Assembly: GCA_963932465.1 (NCBI GenBank)
Contig: OZ010793.1
Coordinates: 255,265,333 to 255,329,332, forward strand
Reading direction: 5' to 3'
Source: Maratus speciosus
Taxonomy: Eukaryota; Arthropoda; Arachnida; Araneae; Salticidae
DNA length: 64,000 nt
The notes below the pieces were generated by a model that saw nothing but the letters and a program-made list of their open reading frames with translations, ran no database searches and had not been told where the DNA came from. Both the position numbers and the translations under genes were made by a program. This document shows positions 1-11,727 of this stretch, in pieces. The stretch's first letter is position 1. Each line of letters starts with the position of its first letter.

Positions 1-1019
1 TACTGCATGCAGCAGATAAGTTTTGATTTCAGCTTTTCCCCCTCTTCCTGATCTATTTTTAGAAACAGCGTGATGTCGACCACGTCATATTGGAGGTGTG
101 TCTCCTCTTGCCTTTTGACAGTAGTTTCGTTTTTTCTGTGCTGTCATTCGTTCTACAATTCATACGTAAATTTAGTTTAACGAATAGATTTAAATCATTT
201 CTGGAGGTAGTTTTGTAAACCCCTTTTATGTAGTATATATATCAATGCAGCCAGTTTTTTAACAGATTTTAAGATTTACGAAAGTATGTGTTATTTTTGA
301 CAACGTGATTTGTCTTTTTTGAATTTCGGGCCTTAGCGCCTAAATTCAAAGAGCGATGTTCTTCGATAGCTGTATCGCGATATCTAAAAGTTTATCTTTG
401 GTCTCTGGCTTTTTTTAATTTAACGCATATTTGATTTCGGACTTTTTATTATCAAGACCTTCTTTAAAAAATGATTTTAACCAGTATTCATCTTTATCAT
501 GGAATTACTTCCAAGTTTTATTAATTCTACGTGGAACGTTCTTCGAATGTGTACAGTGACCTACTTCTCCTAATTACCTTCCACCTCTCAAGTGAATCAA
601 CGAATAAAGAAGATTTTTATAACTGCTGTCTCTTCAATGTGTCTACTGTTGTCATTTAAGTAAGACTATTCCTTTTATTTTTACTGCAAGTCAACCTTAT
701 CATCCTTGCTATACGATCACTCCATTTACGGCATTCAAGAAAATATTTATTCTCGCCACTTATGTTTATTCTCGGCACATTAACTCCATTTATTTATTTC
801 ACGGCATCTCTTTAAATTATTTATTAACATCGTCACAACAAGTACTTTGTTAAGATCGGAAAATCGAAATTGTTGCTAAAGCAAACATTTTATGCTTTTA
901 ATTTATGGAAATGAGTGCCTAGAAATTTGTGTCTTAAAATAAAGTTGAAGTAGCTTCAGGTTTCATCTTATGATTCTTTTTTTACGGAGGGGGTTAATTA
1001 ATTAGTTAAAGCAGTAAAA

Positions 1020-1052
<33 letters not shown>

Positions 1053-1387
1053 CAAAATAAAAGACAATCTTAATTTATCTGTCTGTAGCCAAAACTAGAA
1101 ATTCAAAATTTTTAATAATGCAAACATATTACGAGCTTGTCTGCTTAGAAATTTGTGTAAAATATGGAAAGATGGCCGCCAAGCCCATCATGCATAATTA
1201 AAAAAAAAATTAATTTTCAGAAACACGTTATGATGTATTTAGTAAAGGAGAAAAGGCTTTCTATCAACGCATACCTAGGTACTCGACTTACGTATGGTAA
1301 ATTTTTAATAAAAAATGTTAAATAAGTACCATAATATAAGCTTGGAAATTTGATATCACACTATTTTTTAGCCTCAACTTTCCCCTT

Positions 1388-1419
<32 letters not shown>

Positions 1420-1930
1420 TTTTTTGCTTGGCTTTTTTTTTACTTTTGAAAAGTTGTTTTTTAGTAGATATCAGTCCTTTTTTTTAAACAGATTATATAT
1501 AATTGAAATAATTCTACTCGCTAAAATTAGTCCTTGTATAGCCTTTATGAGCAGGGAACAAACACAATAGTATACATTTTGTTTACCTATCATTCATTTT
1601 TTAGAGTAATTAATAATTTAAAAGTAAGGAAAGTCAATTTCTTCTTTCAAAGTATCAGTCTTTCTCAATTTATATCTCCTTAAAATTTTCTATGAAAGAT
1701 GAAAATTTAGTAAAAATCAAATAGAGTCAAAATAAAAATATATATTTACAGTTAGTCGGTAGGAGCCATTGACATTTTCAGAGCATTTGCCTACATTTTA
1801 AACTTAAGTCATTTACAACTATTCATTTCTTTTCGATACGAATTAAAGAAGTCGTTGTTTCCATGGCCACTGTTCCTTTCACTATTGCTTTTTTGTTTGT
1901 TTTACTGAACACATATATATCAGATCACGT
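1..1930. other. AT-rich non-coding DNA, no gene seen
   Basis: No convincing exon or complete transposon was found. It holds long T runs (about 1026-1052 and 1402-1424) and a stretch around 590-660 with an AATAAA followed by T/C-rich DNA that faintly resembles 48980-49040; both could be worn LTR 3' parts, but no boundaries or target duplications are visible. Upstream intersectin exons (EH domains) could lie before the window. Confidence 0.4.
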
Positions 1931-2019
1931 GGGGATCACGGTGGGGTTTGAACTCGCCCCCACCTACGCTCTCAAGCGATTAGCGGCGTGGTGTCTTATC
2001 CACTCAGCCACGGTGGGCC
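1931..2019 (-). repeat. tRNA-Ser-like sequence (SINE head or tRNA pseudogene)
   Basis: Read on the minus strand this 89-base stretch contains a perfect Pol III A box (TGGCTGAGTGG) and a good B box (AGTTCAAACCC) at tRNA spacing, a strong T-arm stem (GTGGGG/CCCCAC) and a short variable-arm hairpin (CGCT/AGCG), which gives a class II, serine-like plan. The acceptor stem pairs in only about five of seven positions and the anticodon stem is poor, so a functional tRNA is unlikely. A tRNA-derived SINE head or a tRNA pseudogene fits better. No A-rich tail or SINE body could be delimited. Confidence 0.5.
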
Positions 2020-2283
2020 GCAATTGCTTTCTCTAATACCCAGATACTCAAATTTAACCGGCTGCGCTTATAATTATGCTCATAACAGAGTACATTTATA
2101 TGTAAGAGTGGTGACATATGCACAAGTCGTGTACTCATATTCAAGTTTTTGTCCAAAGTACAGTAACTCGGTTTTCAGTAATAGACGTGGAAGATTTCGA
2201 TTAAACTAACCAGAAAAGTTAAAAAACATTGGCTTTCTGATTTGATATTATTCAAAATCATCTCAACCAACCAAAGTTAATGT

Positions 2284-2456
2284 CCGGGATCCAGATAAAT
2301 TTTTCTCTGATAGTAAAATTAGATTGACCAATCAGTAGCCCCCATCCTTGCAGGCTTTTCGGTGTTTACTGCAAACATAAAAAAGTTTTCAAAAATGCAG
2401 GCTTCTAATTGATCAATCTCATCTCGCTAATAGCGTAAAATCTATCTTGATCCCGG
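2284..2456. repeat. Fold-back inverted repeat 1
   Basis: The left arm begins CCGGGATCCAGATA and the right arm, read in reverse complement, begins CCGGGATCAAGATA. Similarity runs for about 55 bases (2284-2338 against 2404-2456) with scattered mismatches, around a loop of about 65 bases. It is a fold-back type MITE or a decayed hairpin. No clear target duplication was found. Confidence 0.6.
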
Positions 2457-2475
2457 CTTATTCAACGACCTTTAA

Positions 2476-2651
2476 ATATTCGAGAAAGCCTTGACATGCG
2501 TCAGGAAAATATCACACAAAGCAGGCAAAACAAAGAAGAAAAATCATTCATTGGCTCGTTCATATCCACGAGCCAATGAATGATTTTGTTCCTTTGCTTT
2601 GCCTGCTATGTGTGATGTTTTCGTGACACGTGTCAAGACTTTTTCAAATAT
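2476..2651. repeat. Fold-back inverted repeat 2 (near-perfect long hairpin)
   Basis: Arms of about 80 bases (outer end ATATTCGAGAAAGCCTTGACA-like, inner end CAATGAATGA) pair with few mismatches around a very short loop near 2553-2566. A transcript crossing it would form a long hairpin. It starts 20 bases after fold-back 1. It could be a MITE or a small-RNA precursor; the sequence alone does not decide. Confidence 0.65.
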
Positions 2652-3100
2652 CTAGGGGGCGTTGGTTTATTTCACCATCATGAAGATATGAAAGGAGAGG
2701 AGCAGACATGTCAATCTTCCCGTGTGAAAAACTACATACCAAAAAAAAAGAGTTCTTTTCCCCTCTTCTGCCTTTTTCTCTCTTGATTTTGACCGATAGC
2801 AGCCCATTTAGCAGTCTCCAGTGCAAGGTGCCGCTAAATATGGCGGACGCATGGGGGAGTGTGTTAGCATGACCAATGACATAATAGGCCAGTTCATGAC
2901 GTTTAAAAGTCACACGGAGTTGGATCATCTTTACACGATGATTAGTACAAAGCGGTGCACCAATTTTTTTTGTGTCCATTGCCGTATACGGATAATCAAC
3001 TCCGTGTGACGTGATGAGCTTGTCACACTTTAGGAACAGCTTCAAATGACGTCATCTATATCTACTTCGAGGCAAACGAAAAAGACAGGCTAACGCGGTG
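2652..3100. repeat. Non-coding DNA with a short inverted repeat
   Basis: The arm GTCACACGGAGTTG near 2910-2923 is repeated inverted at about 2996-3010 (CAACTCCGTGTGAC), making a 105-base stem-loop at 2908-3012. The open frames here are not convincing as genes. Confidence 0.4.
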
Positions 3101-3610
3101 CTACAGCATCTAGAATATATAGTGTGGAAATCCAATCAGTCGATCACAGCGATATCTGCAGGATATTTCCCAAAACTCCAAGACAATTTGGTCTAGATGC
3201 TGTAACATTTTTTTTTTTTTTTTAACGTTTTATTAACATACATCTGACCTGTGTGCTTGGCATCAAACCCGCTGTAATAATACCATGTTTACTTTGAAAT
3301 TTGAAAATATATCGCAGATGTCGCTGCGATCATCTCCCTAGATTTCAGCGTCAGTGCACATTTAAGGGATACACTTCTTAGCGGTTCTTGAATAGCAAAT
3401 TTCCACATTATGCATTCTAGACGCTATAACGGTGCATTACACATGTCTCTTTCTTCTTTAAAAAATATCCTGCAGATGTCGATGCAAATGACTGTTTGGA
3501 ATTCGACATCGTTGTACATTTAAGGGATTCAATACTTACGCGCTTTTTTAAGTATTGCTGGGATTGTCGATTTCTACAACATATAATCTAGACGCTATAA
3601 CGGAGCTATA
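3101..3610. repeat. Diverged repeats around TCTAGACGCTATAAC
   Basis: A motif like TCTAGACGCTATAACGG recurs at about 3192, 3416 and 3589, and inverted at about 3102. Companion motifs (CTGCAGATGTCG, ACATTTAAGGGAT) recur between copies at about 173-base spacing. This looks like an old degenerate tandem repeat or stacked copies of a short element. Confidence 0.4.
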
Positions 3611-3805
3611 GTTTCTAGAAGACATAGTTTAAAAATCGGCTTATTAAAAAGGTGCTAAAAAATTGTATCCCATAAATGTTGAACGAGGCTGAACGACGAA
3701 TGTCGATTACAGCGACATATGGTAATTCCAACATAACTATTTCAAAAGAAAACGTTTCGCTCAGAGAAGATCTGGTAAATGTTGCTCCTATCGACATTTG
3801 TCAAA

Positions 3806-5461
3806 CTCGCGAAAAACACGCGAATTTTGTCAAAAGATCGCGAAAAACACGCGAATTTTGCCTAAAGATCACGCGAAACACATGAATTCCGTCAAAAGAT
3901 CGGGAAAAACACGTGAATTCCGTCAAAAGATCGCGGAAAAACGTGATTTCTTTTAAAGATCGCGAATAAACGCAAATTTCGTCAGAAGATCGCGAAAACA
4001 CGCAAATTTTGTCGAAAGATCGCGAAAAACACGTGAATTTCTCAAAGGATCGCGAGACAAACATGAATTTTGTCAAAGAATCGCTAATTTCGTCCGAAAA
4101 CGAACAAAACACGGTCAAAAGATCGTGAAAAAACGCTAATTTATTTAAAAGATAGTGAAAAAACCGCAAATTTCAACTAAAGAAGGAGCGCTAACATTGT
4201 CAAAAGATCGTGAAAAAACGCTGCTTTCGTTAAATATCGCAAAAAAAACAGCAAATTTCATCAAAAGGTCGCAAAAAATACGCGAATTTCGTAAAAAGAT
4301 CGCTAAAAACACGCGAATTTTGTCAAAGAATCGCGAAAAAAAACGTGAATTTTGTCTAAAGATCGCTAATTTCCTCAAAAAACGAACTAAACGGGGTTAA
4401 AAGATCGTGAAAAAAACACTACTTTCGTTAAAATATCACAAAAAAAACCCGCAAATTTCATCAAAAGATCGGGAATAAAACGCAAATTTCATCAAAAGAT
4501 CGGGAATAAAACGCAAATTTCATCAAAAGATCGGGAATAAAACGCAAATTCCATCAAAAGATCGGGAATAAAACGCAAATTTCATCAAAAGATCGGGAAT
4601 AAAACGCTAATTTCATCAAAAGATCGGGAATAAAACGCAAATTTCATCAAAAGATCGGGAATAAAACGCAAATTTCATCAAAAGATCGGGAATAAAACGC
4701 AAATTTCGTCAAAAGATCGCGAAAAATATGCGAATTTCGTCAAAGGATCACGAAAAAAACGCGAATTTTTTCAAAGGATAGCTAACTTCGTCAAAAAAAG
4801 AACAAAAAATCGTAATAAAAAACGCTACTTTCGTTAAAATATCGCGAAAAAAATCCGCAAATTTCACCAAAAGGTCGCAAAGAACATGCGAATTTTGTCA
4901 AAATATCGCCAAAAACACGCGAGTTTTGTCAAAGGATCGCGAAAAAAAAACGTAAATTTTGTCAAAGGATCGCTAATTTCGTTAAAAAACGGGCTCAAAA
5001 ATTAGGAAAAAACACAAATTTCGTTAAAAGATCGTGAAAAAAATACAAATTTCATCAAAAGATCGCGAAAAAAACACAAATTTCATCAAAAGATCGCGAA
5101 AAAAACACAAATTTCGTCACAAGATTTTGAAAAACACGCTAATTTCATCAAAAGATAGCGAAAAACAGACTGATTTCAACTAAGAGCCCGAATAACATGG
5201 GAAAAATACGCGAATTTTGTCAAAGGACTGCGAAAAAAAGCGAATTTTGTGAAAGAGTCGTGGAAAAAATGCGAATTCTGTCAAAGAATCGCAGAAAAAA
5301 TGGGAATTTCGTCAAAGAATACCAAAATGACCGTTTGATGCTCCAAAATGAGCATTTTTGCTGCTCCAAAATAGTTATTTTCTGCTTCAAAATGAGCGTT
5401 TTTGCCACTCCAAAATAGCTTTTTGCTGCTCCAAAATGAGATCCATGCTGTTTCATCACTG
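3806..5461. mobile_element. Array-bearing TIR element, family B copy a (left end missing)
   Basis: From about 3806 to 5310 the sequence is a tandem array of a unit of about 31 bases (core TTTCGTCAAAAGATCGCGAA). A near-identical block TTTCATCAAAAGATCGGGAA is repeated at 4458-4700. From 5321 to 5440 the array changes to a second minisatellite built on TGCTGCTCCAAAATGAG. It ends CATGCTGTTTCATCACTG at 5461, the same right terminus as the copy ending at 47761. No left terminal repeat is present, so this copy is 5' truncated or rearranged. No protein is encoded: the open frames are array read-through. Confidence 0.65.
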
Positions 5462-5698
5462 CAAGTAACTAACAAGGAAGATTTTAAAGTGGATGTTTAG
5501 AATAAAAAAGGAAAAAAAAAATTTTTTAAGTCTGATTATTCTCCTTGTATCTTACCTATTGCAGCCTAATGTAAGATCAGTGAAATTTAGCTGCAGGATT
5601 ACATTTTCGAATATTGTATCAAAATTTCACTTTTTAAAAAAAAAATTGGTATTTTGGCATCTTGAAATTAAAAATTACCTACTTCATTCTATTTTTAG

Positions 5699-5810
5699 GC
5701 AAGAACAAGAAAGGCGTCGGCAATTAGAATTGGAAAAACAACTTGCCAAACAGAGAGAACTTGAACAAGAAAAAGAAGAACAAAGACGGAAAGCTCTTGA
5801 GCAACGAGAG
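5699..5810 (+). CDS. Intersectin coiled-coil exon 1 of 5 in window
   Basis: The exon is bounded by a TTTTTAG acceptor and a GAG/gtaatt donor. It starts at the third base of a codon and then reads 37 codons, QEQERRRQLELEKQLAKQRE onward to ALEQRE, ending in phase 0. The Glu/Arg/Gln heptad-like composition is that of the ITSN/Dap160 coiled-coil. The next exon also starts in phase 0 and continues the same charged helix. The preceding exon must end with two bases of the split codon and was not found in the window. The open frame extends upstream into intron, so the first ATG of that frame is not a start codon. Confidence 0.8.
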
Positions 5811-7036
5811 GTAATTTTTCAATATCCCTTTTTTAATGTCTCTCTATTCTAAAAAAAAGTAACTCCCGCTGTCACCGCCGCCGCCGCCGCCGGTTTCGAA
5901 TTTTTTGTGACCGGAGGTCTTTCTTCGTTAATATTAAGAAAAATAATGCATACAAAAATATGAAAATTGGTAGTATTATACAGAAATGTTTGATAAACAC
6001 GCTGATGTAGACAGTTTTCAAATCGAAGAATTATTTTAAGAGATATTTAATGCTAAAGTTGGACAAAATCGTTCCATTAAAAAAGTTTTATAGGAGCAAA
6101 AACTATACATCGGAATTTAATACTTTTTAGATCATTTTATACGTTATAATTTCCCGGTGTGCAGAATTAATTTATTTTTTTAATTTGACTCATTTTTCGA
6201 GGTTTCATTTCTATTTTAAATTCAAATTTTCAGCATTTCGAGAGATATTTTTTTACTTATTTCAGAAAATTGTACTAATTTAACCTGTTGCCAAACTGTA
6301 TAAACAACGGAAACAATAATGTTTGCTTCAAATTAAAAATTTATTTACACGTGACTATTATAAACAGAAAAGAAAAACTTTCAAATTAGAATTAAATAAT
6401 TACGTATAAAAAGCAGGAACTTATTGAAAATTACTTCATCTATAATTACACGTGAATTTTAACAGAGAAAGGATATTGTAAAGTAATAAATTCATTAACA
6501 TGCGTTAGAAGTCTTAAATAGGAGAAATTACATCACATTTACGTCACATTACACTTATTACGTAAAATGAACAAAAAATAATATTGCAAAATAGTAGTTT
6601 AAATTTAAAAATAGCGCGAGACATTTACTTGATATTTTGAGATGAACTTTTCAACTATTTTTTTTTTTGGACAGCGCAAATAATATTTCATTTCTAATAA
6701 AAGCATTTTCACGTGAATATTAAAAAGGGAAAGAAAAGTTTGGTGAAAATTACGTCAGATTAAAACGATATATTTAAAATGTTTTCTTTAAAAGGACTTT
6801 CTTTTCGCTTTGTTAAAAAATACCGGGAGACAAAGACTCTGTTTACTTAATTCCTTTTATATTAGATGATTTTGAAATGCCATTGTATCTTTTAACAGCA
6901 GCTGATTTTTCCGTAAAATTCCCCAATCAAAGAGAAATGAATAGAAACCCGTTTATAGGGAGATCGCCTTTGTTTTTTTAATTATAATTCAATCTTCCAA
7001 AAAAATTCAATTAAAGCCGATCAAATTAGCGTGCTT
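5811..7036. repeat. AT-rich repeat with degenerate CACGTGA-centred units
   Basis: Intron DNA. After a (CCG)n tract near 5876-5892 the sequence holds loosely repeated units containing CACGTGAATATTA / CACGTGACTATTA (about 6350, 6450, 6710). The block near 6600-6740 is similar in reverse complement to 10970-11070. It may be the body of the Helitron-like element ending at 7101. Confidence 0.4.
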
Positions 7037-7102
7037 TTAGAGACTGCAGTGTCTGATCGGGGGGTTGGCGAGCGTAGCTCGTAGGGGGCCGAGCCCCCTA
7101 GT
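7037..7102 (+). mobile_element. Helitron-like 3' terminus
   Basis: A perfect 6-bp GC hairpin, GGGGGC-CGA-GCCCCC (7084-7098), is followed at once by TAG then T, giving the CTAG|T end with upstream hairpin that is typical of Helitron 3' ends. The 65 bases before it (CTGCAGTGTCTGATCGG...) recur inverted at 8529-8599. The 5' (TC) end is not identified. Confidence 0.4.
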
Positions 7103-7312
7103 TTTATTAAAAAAAACATGTATTTAAAAAATATTTTTCATATATGCTCCACAATAAAGTGTTAGTCAATTGCACGGTGCGTATATTTACTAGTTAGCTT
7201 TCATTAAAAAAGTAAGAAACTACCTGCAGCCATCCGAAGAAAAGCAATTCCTGAAAATTTCAGCATATTTTCACAGATACCCAGATCACCCTCCATTCAA
7301 ATGTTGAATGTA

Positions 7313-7320
<8 letters not shown>

Positions 7321-7385
<65 letters not shown>
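7321..7385. repeat. (AT)n microsatellite
   Basis: About 32 uninterrupted AT units. Confidence 0.95.
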
Positions 7386-7388
<3 letters not shown>

Positions 7389-8528
7389 ATGATATAAAGA
7401 TAAGATCGTAGTTAATGAAAAAAGGAGTTTAATGATTCTAGGTTATAGTTTTACATATTAAATAGAAATTATATTTACAAGTACGGGAGGGTAGGGGTTT
7501 TTTCTGCGGCACACGCACTCACAGAATCGTCGGAGATCGGCCTCTGCTCTCGTCTAGAGCGAGATACGCCTACCATCGGCCGCGTCAGAATGAAGTCTGC
7601 TTTTGGTTGTTACTTTTTTCCAAGCGAAGAGAATGCAAAACTGCATATCAGCAAATTCAATAACTTCTGCGGTTACAAGTTCTCATGGAAAAGTGCTGAT
7701 CATATCCTGTTGCTAGGAGTAGGGTTTTATGGGAATCTAAAACCACAACTCACATATATATATAAAATCCCATGAAACAACTAATTCAAATATATGAAAT
7801 AATTGTTCAGCTTTTAATACAAAGTGGTTAAAATTTCTCGCTCGCTTTTCTTTTCTATTTCAATAAGAAAATTACATTGCTGCTACAATTGTAAAAATGC
7901 CATTAAAATTTAAAACAAATTATGTAAATATTTCTTTTTTAATATTTTAAATATAAAAATTTTAAGAGTTATTATATGAGATCTCTGGATTCATGTGAAT
8001 ACATTATCATAGACATGGAGGTGACACCAGCTGAAACTGGTTTATTTCACAGTAAAATATTTTAGATCTGGTTGTATATTGGTAAAATAAAAAGCTAACC
8101 ATAGGAGAAAATGGTGTAATATTTAGCACCAAAAACTAAGTCTGCGTCAAAACGTAGCTTTCTTCTTTTTTTTTTTTTTTAACTCGTTTTTTTTTATCCT
8201 AAAACGCGGGTCCCATGTTTATCAAAAAGGTGCTGGATTTCTAAAGGCACAAATATTCAATGCTCCGGAGCCACCCGTATTAATAAAAGAAAGTTTCACT
8301 CTATGTGTGTGTGTGTAGGGGGGTGGGGGGGGGGTTAGAAAATCTATTCATATTTTTCCTCTTATTTCTTATCATTCCATTCAACCTTATTTAATTCTAT
8401 AGTTATCTCTATATAAATTCTAGTTAAGTACTTCATTCACTTTCACATATCTAAGTCTCAGTAATTTAAGTTTCCAGTTTAAATACTTTCATTATCTTTA
8501 TTTCAGTGTTTAAATTTTAGTTTATAAT
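7386..8528. other. Intron DNA between two Helitron-like ends
   Basis: A more GC-rich stretch (7486-7600) is followed by AT-rich DNA; it has no recognisable coding domain and could be a worn LTR or promoter-like piece of a mobile element. A (GT)n/poly-G run lies at 8302-8334. No target duplications were found. Confidence 0.3.
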
Positions 8529-8599
8529 AAACTAGAGGACTCAGCCCCCTGTGAGCTACACCTGTCAACCCCGTTCAGACTTTGCAGCCTCTGAAAATA
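8529..8599 (-). mobile_element. Second Helitron-like 3' terminus, inverted
   Basis: The reverse complement (ending GGGGGCTGAGTCCTCTAGT) is a diverged copy of 7037-7102, with the hairpin decayed by two substitutions. The two copies therefore form an inverted pair flanking about 1.4 kb. They may be two independent insertions in opposite orientation. Confidence 0.4.
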
Positions 8600-8882
8600 T
8601 GGTAATGTGCCCTCTTTAAAAAATATTACCAGGTTATGGAAGATTTAATGATATTATCACCATAGCGGCAGGTATCTTCCATAATCGGTTTGCCATGCTT
8701 CATCCATCATTGTCGTAACAACTGATGACTGTGGGGTTGATAAGTAAGATCAATTACACATTTGAAAATCAGCTTGTATAAAATGGTGCATTAAAAATGT
8801 CGCTATCTTTGACGTTTATAAAGTCACTATGGACAATATTCTTCCTTTTGGTTCGAGGCTATAAAACTCTGCTTGGGTATAG

Positions 8883-10204
8883 CCATAGACGCCAACATTG
8901 TAAAGACTGTATCAGGAGTAAACCAGTTAAATTTCAGGAGTTTTGGACACTCTTCAGGAGTAAAATGTTCACGTTTCAGGAGTCATTTCAGGAGTTGCAC
9001 AAAGTTTTTTTTACGAGCTATATTTTTTACAAATATTTTCAGTCCTCTAGCAGCTTTTGCATTTATCAACACAAACATAATTTAAATAAAGGTTACTTAA
9101 TTTACTTTTACTATTATTAATGTATTAATAATTTTTTATAATAAATTTATAAAAATGGATTTTTTTTTTTATCTCTACGGAGCAAAAAATCTGTGATTGA
9201 CATGAGTGTGAAATCCCGCGACCAATTAACAAAATTCGAGATTTTCTGCCGAGATTGACTGACGAAAATCGCGAATTTTTCGCCGCGACTGACGAACGAA
9301 AATCGCAATATTTTGCCGCGACTTTCAGACGGAAATCACGATGTTTTGCCGCGACTTGCAGATGAAAATCGCGATGTTTTGCCGCGACTTGAGGACGAAA
9401 ATCGCGATGTTTTGCCACGACTTGAGGACGAAAATCGCGATGTTTTGCCGCGACTTGAGGATGAAAATCACGGTTTTGCCGCGACATGAGGACGAAAATC
9501 GCGATGTTTTGCCGCGACTTGCAGACAAAAATCGCGTTGTTTTGCCGCGACTTGCTGACGAAAACAGCGATTTTTTGCTGCAACTTACTGACGAAAACAG
9601 CGATTTTTTGCCGCGACTGATTGACGAAAACAGCGATTTTTTGCCGCGACTGATTGACGAAAACAGCGATTTTTTGCCGCGAGTCATTGACGAAAACAGC
9701 AATTTTTTACCGCGAATGACCAACGGAATTAGAGATTTTTTTTGCAGCGCAGCGAGTGATTGACAAAATTCGCGATTTTTATCATTGGCCGATTACCGGA
9801 TTTCAGGATATTCCCCCCCCCCCCAACTGATTAACGCAATTCGCGATATTTTGCAGCAGCTGCCATTTTTATTTTAAATTTGCGATTTAACCGAACGATC
9901 TATTGATGAATTTCACGATTGACAAAAATTGCAACTTTTTACAACGATCGGTTGGCGAAATTTGCGATTTTCTGCCGCGAGCGATTGTAGAAATTGGCGG
10001 TTTTATTGATTAATAGACGATTTTCGTGATATACTTCAACGACCAATTGACGAAATTCGTGATTTTTTTGCCGCGATCGGTCGAAGAAATTCGCGATTTT
10101 TTTGCCTCAAATTTCCATATTTTCTACCTTATTACCGTACTTCCGTATTTTATCCTACATTTCCGGAAAAACTCCGGAATTTCCGGAGATATTGGCATCT
10201 ATGG
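8883..10204 (-). mobile_element. TIR element with 33-bp array (CCATAGA family)
   Basis: The left end CCATAGACGCCAAC and the right end (reverse complement CCATAGATGCCAAT) form terminal inverted repeats, flanked by TATAG on both sides (5-bp duplication). From about 9180 to 10110 it is a tandem array of a unit of about 33 bases, TGCCGCGACTGATTGACGAA..., whose reverse complement matches the TTCGTCAA..TCGCG core of the 31-bp arrays elsewhere in the window. In the minus orientation the order is TIR, a CCGGAA-rich module (10150-10190), array, right TIR. It has no transposase, so it is non-autonomous. Confidence 0.65.
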
Positions 10205-11073
10205 TATAGCTTTCAAGAACCACAGTATTGAAAACTATTGGGTTTTTTTCTGCTTATATTATATGTTTTGATCGAGTTTTGGATATTTTCAGGAACAGGT
10301 ATAGCTTATTCGTGAATTCATTTCTCTATTTTGATACACCATCATGCAGATTTTTATGTTTTTCTTTTCACATTGCAAATGTTTTATATTAATAAGAATA
10401 TCCGAATTTTCTAATATGTGTTTATCGAATTTTAATTTAAAATATTTTGTGAATACATTTACCTGTATTTATGCTGCATCAAGTGATGTAATATACAAGT
10501 AAATTTGCTAGTCGCATTACTTTTATACCATGTGACGTCATATTAAAATTCCCCGGAATGAAAATCATTTTAAATGTATCATTTTGAAACATGACATAAT
10601 TTCCACTATTAAATGCATTTGTCATGCAATAATTTATTAATTTTTGTTTTTTTCTTTTTTAAGATTCACGGGTACATATATTATTTAATTTAAAAGTGTG
10701 TAGCTTCCATGAACTTGTAAAAACTCATTATTTTTATTGAGATTTAATTCATTTTGTTGTTATGGGAACACACACACACAAAAAAAAACCCCAATATCTT
10801 TGGAATTGAAGTTTTGCATAGATATATTTTTAATTTTTAACTGTTCGTCAATATTACCATTTGTCCATTTTAAATAAGACAAAATTACTCCCATTTGCTG
10901 CTTTTAACAAATATTAATGAATTTATCATTTTAAAGTTTTCTTTCACTTTTTACTATTCATGTGAAAATAGTTTTGTTGTTAGAAAGGAAGAAGTATTAT
11001 TTGCGCTGCCTTAGAATTGATGACAAACATTAAAAAATGCATCTCGAAATATGAAATAAAAGTTTCGTAAATA
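10205..11073. repeat. AT-rich dispersed repeat
   Basis: The segment 10840-11070 resembles 15040-15330 in the same orientation and 6600-6740 inverted (shared pieces: TGCTTTTAACA, TATTAATGAATTTAT, TATTATTTGCGCTG). No gene is seen. Confidence 0.4.
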
Positions 11074-11727
11074 CAGTAAAGCCCCGATGATCCGCAGTGC
11101 AGTTTATCCGGGAAGCAATTTTTTTTTTTTATTATTCAAGACAACAGCAAGGAAAACACAATAAGCCTTACTAATAAATATAAACAGAAAAATTCATATA
11201 TTCGAAAGTAATAGAAGAATATTTCTAGATTTGGTTGCCATGTTTAAAATATCAGATATAAAGTCTTGAAGTCTTTTCTTGATTTTATTAACAAAACGTA
11301 AACACAGCAGTTAAAATATTTAACAAATAAATAAGCCTATTATGATAAATTCCAGGGGAACATATCAAGAATAGCTTCATTTTTGAGATAGAAAAGGTTT
11401 TTCCATAGCAAGAAGCAAAAACAAGCGACTGATTTTTTTTAAAAGGTGTAACTCAATACTTTTTGTACAGTATGTATGACACTGTTTCTTGTTTACTGTT
11501 CTTTATTTTAGTGATTTAGACGCAAAGCAAAGGTTTCTGCTGTACTGTGCATATGTATGTATTTTAAACGTTTTATTATGTTTTTTGTAGACTAAAACAT
11601 AGTTTTTATGTTGAATTTTCTTTTGCGTGCCACCCCATTTTCAGTCTTTTTCAGGTTATCTGCAATTTTTTTTTTTAAATCCGCGGTGCCCTTGCCACTC
11701 AATTCCGCAGATAATTGGGGCTGTACT

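Noticed and set aside
1931..2019. Functional tRNA-Ser gene
   Set aside because: The acceptor and anticodon stems pair poorly although the Pol III boxes are good; a SINE head or pseudogene fits better.
1988..2209. 73-codon plus frame
   Set aside because: It overlaps the tRNA-like repeat and has no coding signature.
3801..5852. Open frames of 60-120 codons rich in Lys/Arg/Ser or Phe inside the arrays
   Set aside because: They follow the 31-bp tandem unit, occur on both strands and in several frames, and have no domain. The only real coding part is the exon 5699-5810.
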